64,000 nt of DNA, from the NCBI GenBank assembly GCA_963513935.1, contig OY740773.1:101355291-101419290 (forward strand), read 5' to 3'. Every line of letters starts with the position of its first letter. Position 1 is the stretch's first letter. This document shows positions 55,501 to 61,500 of this stretch, piece by piece. Below the pieces are notes generated by a model. The model was not told where the DNA came from. It saw only the letters and a list, made by a program, of their open reading frames with translations, and did no database searches. The position numbers and the translations under genes were made by a program. The stretch comes from Aphrophora alni (taxonomy: Eukaryota; Arthropoda; Insecta; Hemiptera; Aphrophoridae).

Positions 55501-58500
55501 TGTAACTGTTTGAAAATAATAGGCTACTAAACAAGGTTAGCTTAGGAAATACAATATTTTATATCTGAATAGGTAAGTAATACTCAACGTGAATAATAAT
55601 TAAAATAACACTGAACTTAAATAAACTTAACCAATACACTAATATTTCACTTAAAGACTTGGATAACACAAATTCACTTTGTGTAATATCACTGAAGATG
55701 TAAAAACACATTTAACCTAGAAAATTGTAAACAAATCTTATGTAGGAATCCCAAAATCATCTTAATAATTTATTTGTGGGCATGAAGGTTAAGATGTAAA
55801 TATATACATGATTAACTGAATAAGTATAAACTCAAATTAAAGTGAAAAAAAAATTTGTTTAAATAAAATAAACATGTAGGAGATGGAAATGAAGCAACTT
55901 GTGTAATGGTGGCCATGATGAATTTGGACTAATGCTTTCAACAAACCAGAAATACATAGATAGGGAACAACTGAGATCAACGTGATTGGTTGAATTCATT
56001 TTGATATAGAAATTAACACTGTAGAAACATAATTTAAGATGAATTAATTAACAAAATAATATGTTCAGTTAAAGATTTAAATTGTGTAATGGTATTAAAC
56101 ATAAAAATAAAAGAGAAATTAAAAAATACTATATTCTGATTGAACTAAAAAGAAAAGGGTGCAATTGCGGTTACAGTATTATACGCTGTGACAAGCACAA
56201 GAGGTTACAAAAAAAACACAAACAATCTCAAAATTTAAAAGGATGCAGGACTCTAAAAAATGGTCTACAAGAGAGAATTATGCTAAATCTGTAATGTTAG
56301 GAAAAAGTGTATTTAAGTATATAATGTAGAGGTAGCAAAGTTTGTAAGAAGTTAAATTCTATCAAATATCCAGCAGAAAAATAAAAGTTGACTTTATTCA
56401 AATGTTTTGAAGTCAAGGTAAAAAAAAACTCACTTTATATAAATAAAGCCAACGTGTATAAAATGTCAAATAATAACAAACTAATTTGTTATCAAATATT
56501 AAAAGGACAGTTTTGGGAAATAATTAACTAGTTTGAACAATAATAAAATTTAAATAATAAGAAATTTGGACATCAACTTTTAGATCATAAGATATTTAGT
56601 TTCATTAGTTGTTTAGTTATAATTATTTAAAAGTAAAGTTATCAATTAACCATTGCCAACTAATCAGAAACATAGAGACAAAGAGTCATAAATTAAAATT
56701 GTCTAAAGGAAAATGAAAAACAATGAGAATAACTAATATTGTGTTGTAAATGTTATTGTGGTTAGGGGCAAATTCGAATCATCATTGTGAATTTCACCAC
56801 AGTGCTCAACAAGATTGTATCTTGTAAATGTTTGTATATTGATTTGTCTATAAAATTAGATTTTCACAGTAAGGTATTCACATTGAGTATTATATAACTT
56901 TATAATTTTCATATCAATCAATTGATATAAAGGTATTTACTAGAAAAATAATAATTAAAAAAAGGGAGTTCAGGAACACCTATAATACTCATTAGTACTA
57001 AGAATAAAAACATACATTCGATTTTGTTTCGGATTTTAAAGTTATTTGTTAATTGTGGATTGTTCATATTATTAATATAGTTGTAATACCTAAAAAAGTT
57101 AATCCAATTTGAATAATGAGAAATAACCGGGAATCGAGATAGTTAAATGGGAGGGGAGAAAACGTAAGTCGAAAACGTGACTTATGTCTTTAAAAAATTA
57201 AAAATAAAGTAAATTCAATCATTATAAATTTCCAAACACAAATAAATAATAATGTATAGGTTTTAAGAAAAATTAGTTATAAGAAATTAAATAATTTCGT
57301 GTGTGAATGTAAATTTGTAAAAAGGACTAGTTGTCATGCGCGTAGTACTGAAATGGTGCATTCGATGAAACAGATAACGCTGATACGGCGAGATTTTGAA
57401 TAAAGTCCATGATACTGGAAGGGTGAACCCTGAGACATTAACGGAAGGAAGATTTCCACCATGAGGCGACAGTCCAGTTGGGAGTGTCGAACAGAATGGT
57501 CGTATTTTAAGAGTCTGAGTAAAAAACGTGGAGAAGATAAAAATGTGTTTTTTGAGTCTAGTTTGAAGTGTTAGAATGAACAGTTGTATTTCAGAGTCTT
57601 AAGAAAGAATTCGGAGAGTAATGATATATTTTTGTCGAGTTAAATGTAGTTCAAAGACTTTAGTGGAAAGAACGGACATAGTGTGATGTAATAATTTGAT
57701 GTAGAATAATAGAAAGTATAAAGAGTTTAATCATCGGTCGATTAAGGGTGAGAGTGTGTTAAAACTCTGTTTGAATAGTTAAATTGGTTAGACGTTTTCA
57801 CGTGAATAGACAATTGACAATTAGCGTGTGTTGTGACAATGTGGTCGGATAATGAACAATTATAAATTGTAGAATGTACTAGTGTATGAACAGATTTTCC
57901 TTTATAAACATTCGTGAAGTGCACATACAATTTCGCCACGGACACAAGACGGCATTTTTAGGACGCTGTGGGAACATTTTGAATTATGTACAATGTGACT
58001 ATGGTCTGGTAACTGGTGTTAAATAACACTTTATATTTACTCTGTTATTGTATAGAAATTTACAATGTTTAGTATTTTGATTTTTATAATATAAATTTGA
58101 TGTGTAAAGGATAGTAATTTCTTTTTATGTACAAGAATAATAAATGTCTAATAACGTATTTATCCTTATTAAAGGAACGTAAAATTCATATTAAAAGAAA
58201 AGCAGATGTTTTCAATTTGTTTTTATTCATAAATTCATTCAATTCAATTTTTTTGTTGCAACATAGAGTCAATTTTAAATTCAAGGAATAATAGATCAGT
58301 TCTCCTTCTGAAAGAATAAAAAATAATTTAACTAAGATGATAATTATAGTTATTTTCATGATATGTTAATGTATAAAAAATAACCTGTCTTTAATAAACT
58401 TATGTAAAATTTCAGCATACAAAAGATTTCTTCATTTGAACCTAGAATCACTGTGGAGTAGGTACCCTTTTAAAAGAACCCATGCCGAGATATTATAATA

Positions 58501-61500
58501 TTTAACTTCTTTTCTTTTTCAAAATTGGTGACGAAAGCTACCTGGCGCCCATAAGCTGAGCAAGATTTTTAAGTTATAAGTAAAATAAAAACAATAATCT
58601 TAATTTCATTTTTTTTTTGTAATAAAGTAATTATATATAAAACCTTAGATTTTTATATTTATTACATAGTTTGCCATCATTTGCATATTAAAAAATTAAT
58701 ACAGTACGTGACATTTCAAGAATATAAATCAACTCCAATTATCAAATGATAAACCTAGAACATGATAAAGGTGAAAAACACTGATGTAATATAGGCTCTA
58801 GGAACCACGTTGGAAAAGAAAACTAAAAGTAATAAAGGAACTCAGGTCTAAAACTAGGTCTGAGCAATCAAATTAAAAGTATATACAAACGATATCATAA
58901 AAAATCACAAGACACAGGACTGGACTATAAAGATTGGCAAACAACTGACTGGTAATGAGTGTAGGTGTCAAGAGAATGGTGACCTAACGATTTATCAAAG
59001 TGAACAACTTTTTCTTCTTTTTTCCAAAAGTTGAATGCACAATCTAATCATTACTCCCACTAGAGATATAAGCGTCAAAATTTTAGTCTTATTTAAAAGT
59101 AAATAAAAAAAAATTCCTAACAACTGATAAACAGTTAGGTCACTATTCTTTTGGCACTACACCCACTACCAGTCGGTAGTTTGGTGTTCTTTGTGTAGTG
59201 TAGTAGTTATCCTATGTATTCTGGTTTTTCCTGATCTTGTTTGAATTTAGTCCTAGTTTCGACTGCTCAGGCCTAACTAGAGAATTGATTTATACTCTCA
59301 AAATGCCCTGTATTAGTTTTTAAATATACAAATGATGGCAAATGTCCAATTAAATTATATTAATAACATAAATGTGTTTTAACTTACCAGGCACAGCTTC
59401 CTTGTTAAAGTAAATACTGATTACATGATCAGAAGGCTCAATAGGTACAAAACTAACGGCAAACTTAGCATTGCCTTGAGGATGCACTTGTGTGGGAATA
59501 TTTGCCCCTTGTGCACTTATTGTGATTTCTAGATTGCCTTCACCAGCCTGACTAGCATCAACTGAAAACATAAATAAATTATTACTTATCTCTTGATTAT
59601 AATATTTTATTTAACATTTAAACGTTGCAGATATAATTAGTCAATCATGGCAATAAGTAGAAAATTTGTGAAATTTATTTAGTACAAACTTTGAAAAGGA
59701 AAAATAGAATTTTCGAGCACAGTTCACTTTTTCAGACTTAAAACCGAAAATGAAAAATACCAAATACACTAAATTTAGGTTTGTAAAGTCTAGGAAATTC
59801 CTGCCACTAAAGTAATTATAAATACTGAACTACTAGATAATGCATAACTCGCTTCAACCCCAAACCCCCAGTAGTTCTGATAAACTTGGAAGTGGGAAAT
59901 TTGACAGATCAAAACTAAATAATTTCCAAATATTATTTAATTTTTTGACACACTTATATGACATTTAGAATTATCAAATTTGACATGCGTACTGATATAT
60001 CCAACCGCTATAAGCATGCCGGATTTGATGATTCTAACTGTCCTATAAGTGTGTCAAAAAATTTAATAATTTGTGGAAAATGTACAAAATTGACCTAAAA
60101 TCAAAATAATTAGAAAGTCATACGCTGGTGGCATTCATTTTTCAATAGGTGTTACTTATTAGCCACAATAGACCTCCAAAATAGGTCTACACTGACAACT
60201 TCAACTGGGACAACTTTAATATTGTGCCCACAATTTTGAATTTTTTTCAGGGTTAAAATTTTAAATTTTATCTTTTTTGGAATTTTTGTGTCAGTTACAG
60301 GCTAAAATCTATAACTTGCCAAATTTCAAGTTATACAAATAAAACACACAAAAATTCTTTTGTTAAATTCTACAATTTATTGGTCTAGCCCCGACCATGG
60401 TTTCGCCAATTACGGCATTGACGAGGCTTATAAAAAGACTAAATAACCTAAGAAGAATTATACACACCTTTGAGACCAAGTACAATTTAACAAAAGAGTT
60501 TGTGTGTGTTTTATTTGTATAACATGGAATTCTATCAAGTACCGTCGGTCATCAATATAAACAAATTTCAAGTTTCTAACTCATCTGAAATTAGGTTAGA
60601 ATTTGTATAGATGAGTCTCACAAGGAGTGGTGTATATATATATTGGATAAAGTTAACATTAACTAGTAATGATTATCGATCAGACTAAATGCATATACAA
60701 CTTTACAACTTTTGGCAATAAATTTACTTTGCTATGAAATAGGAATATTATAGCTGTAATTGGTAACGGATGTTTGTTGTACATAAAATAAATATAAAAG
60801 AATTTAAGCTTATCCAACTTGCCTTCTTTATCAAAGACAGGTTAGGTAAGATTAAATCTTTTATATTAACATGAGTAACACAACTATTATTTAGATAGAA
60901 TTTGTTTATACTTGATATTAATACTATGAAATCAACATATTTTAATAGAAGTATAGAAACTCACATTACATTCAATGCACATTGTCAAGCGATTTGAGCA
61001 CCTTAATACTTGATGTTTACATCGATGATTAAAATGTAGACAAGGTTGAAAATGTAATTTTGTAGAATAAAGTACCTTATCTTATATTCGTAATGTGATC
61101 TCTTCTTTTCTTTTTAAAAATGATGACTTTCGAGACTTCTATCCCATCGTCAGATAAACACAGAATCATTTATCTGAAGTTGTTAATACTCTAAAATAAA
61201 TAACATAAAAACTACAACATAATACATATAAGATAAAATATTTTAGTCTATTCAATTAGTGCCATAGATATTGAAAAATGAGTTCATTCTGTAATTTGAT
61301 GTTTGAATGTAACAATTAAATATTACTTTTTTTTATATAGGTTTTAAAAGTGACTTTTATAAATGAATATGGAACTTCTGAATGCCTACCGTTATATATA
61401 TATATATAACCGTTGATTAGATGAATTTGGTATTTTTCATTATGATTAAAAAGTGACCTTCCTCTTAAGTCACGTTTCGAGGAGAGTACCAATTCAGATC

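Noticed and set aside
56082..56294. Basic 70-codon ORF (many Lys)
   Set aside because: The composition follows from A-rich DNA. No domain and no support from neighbours.
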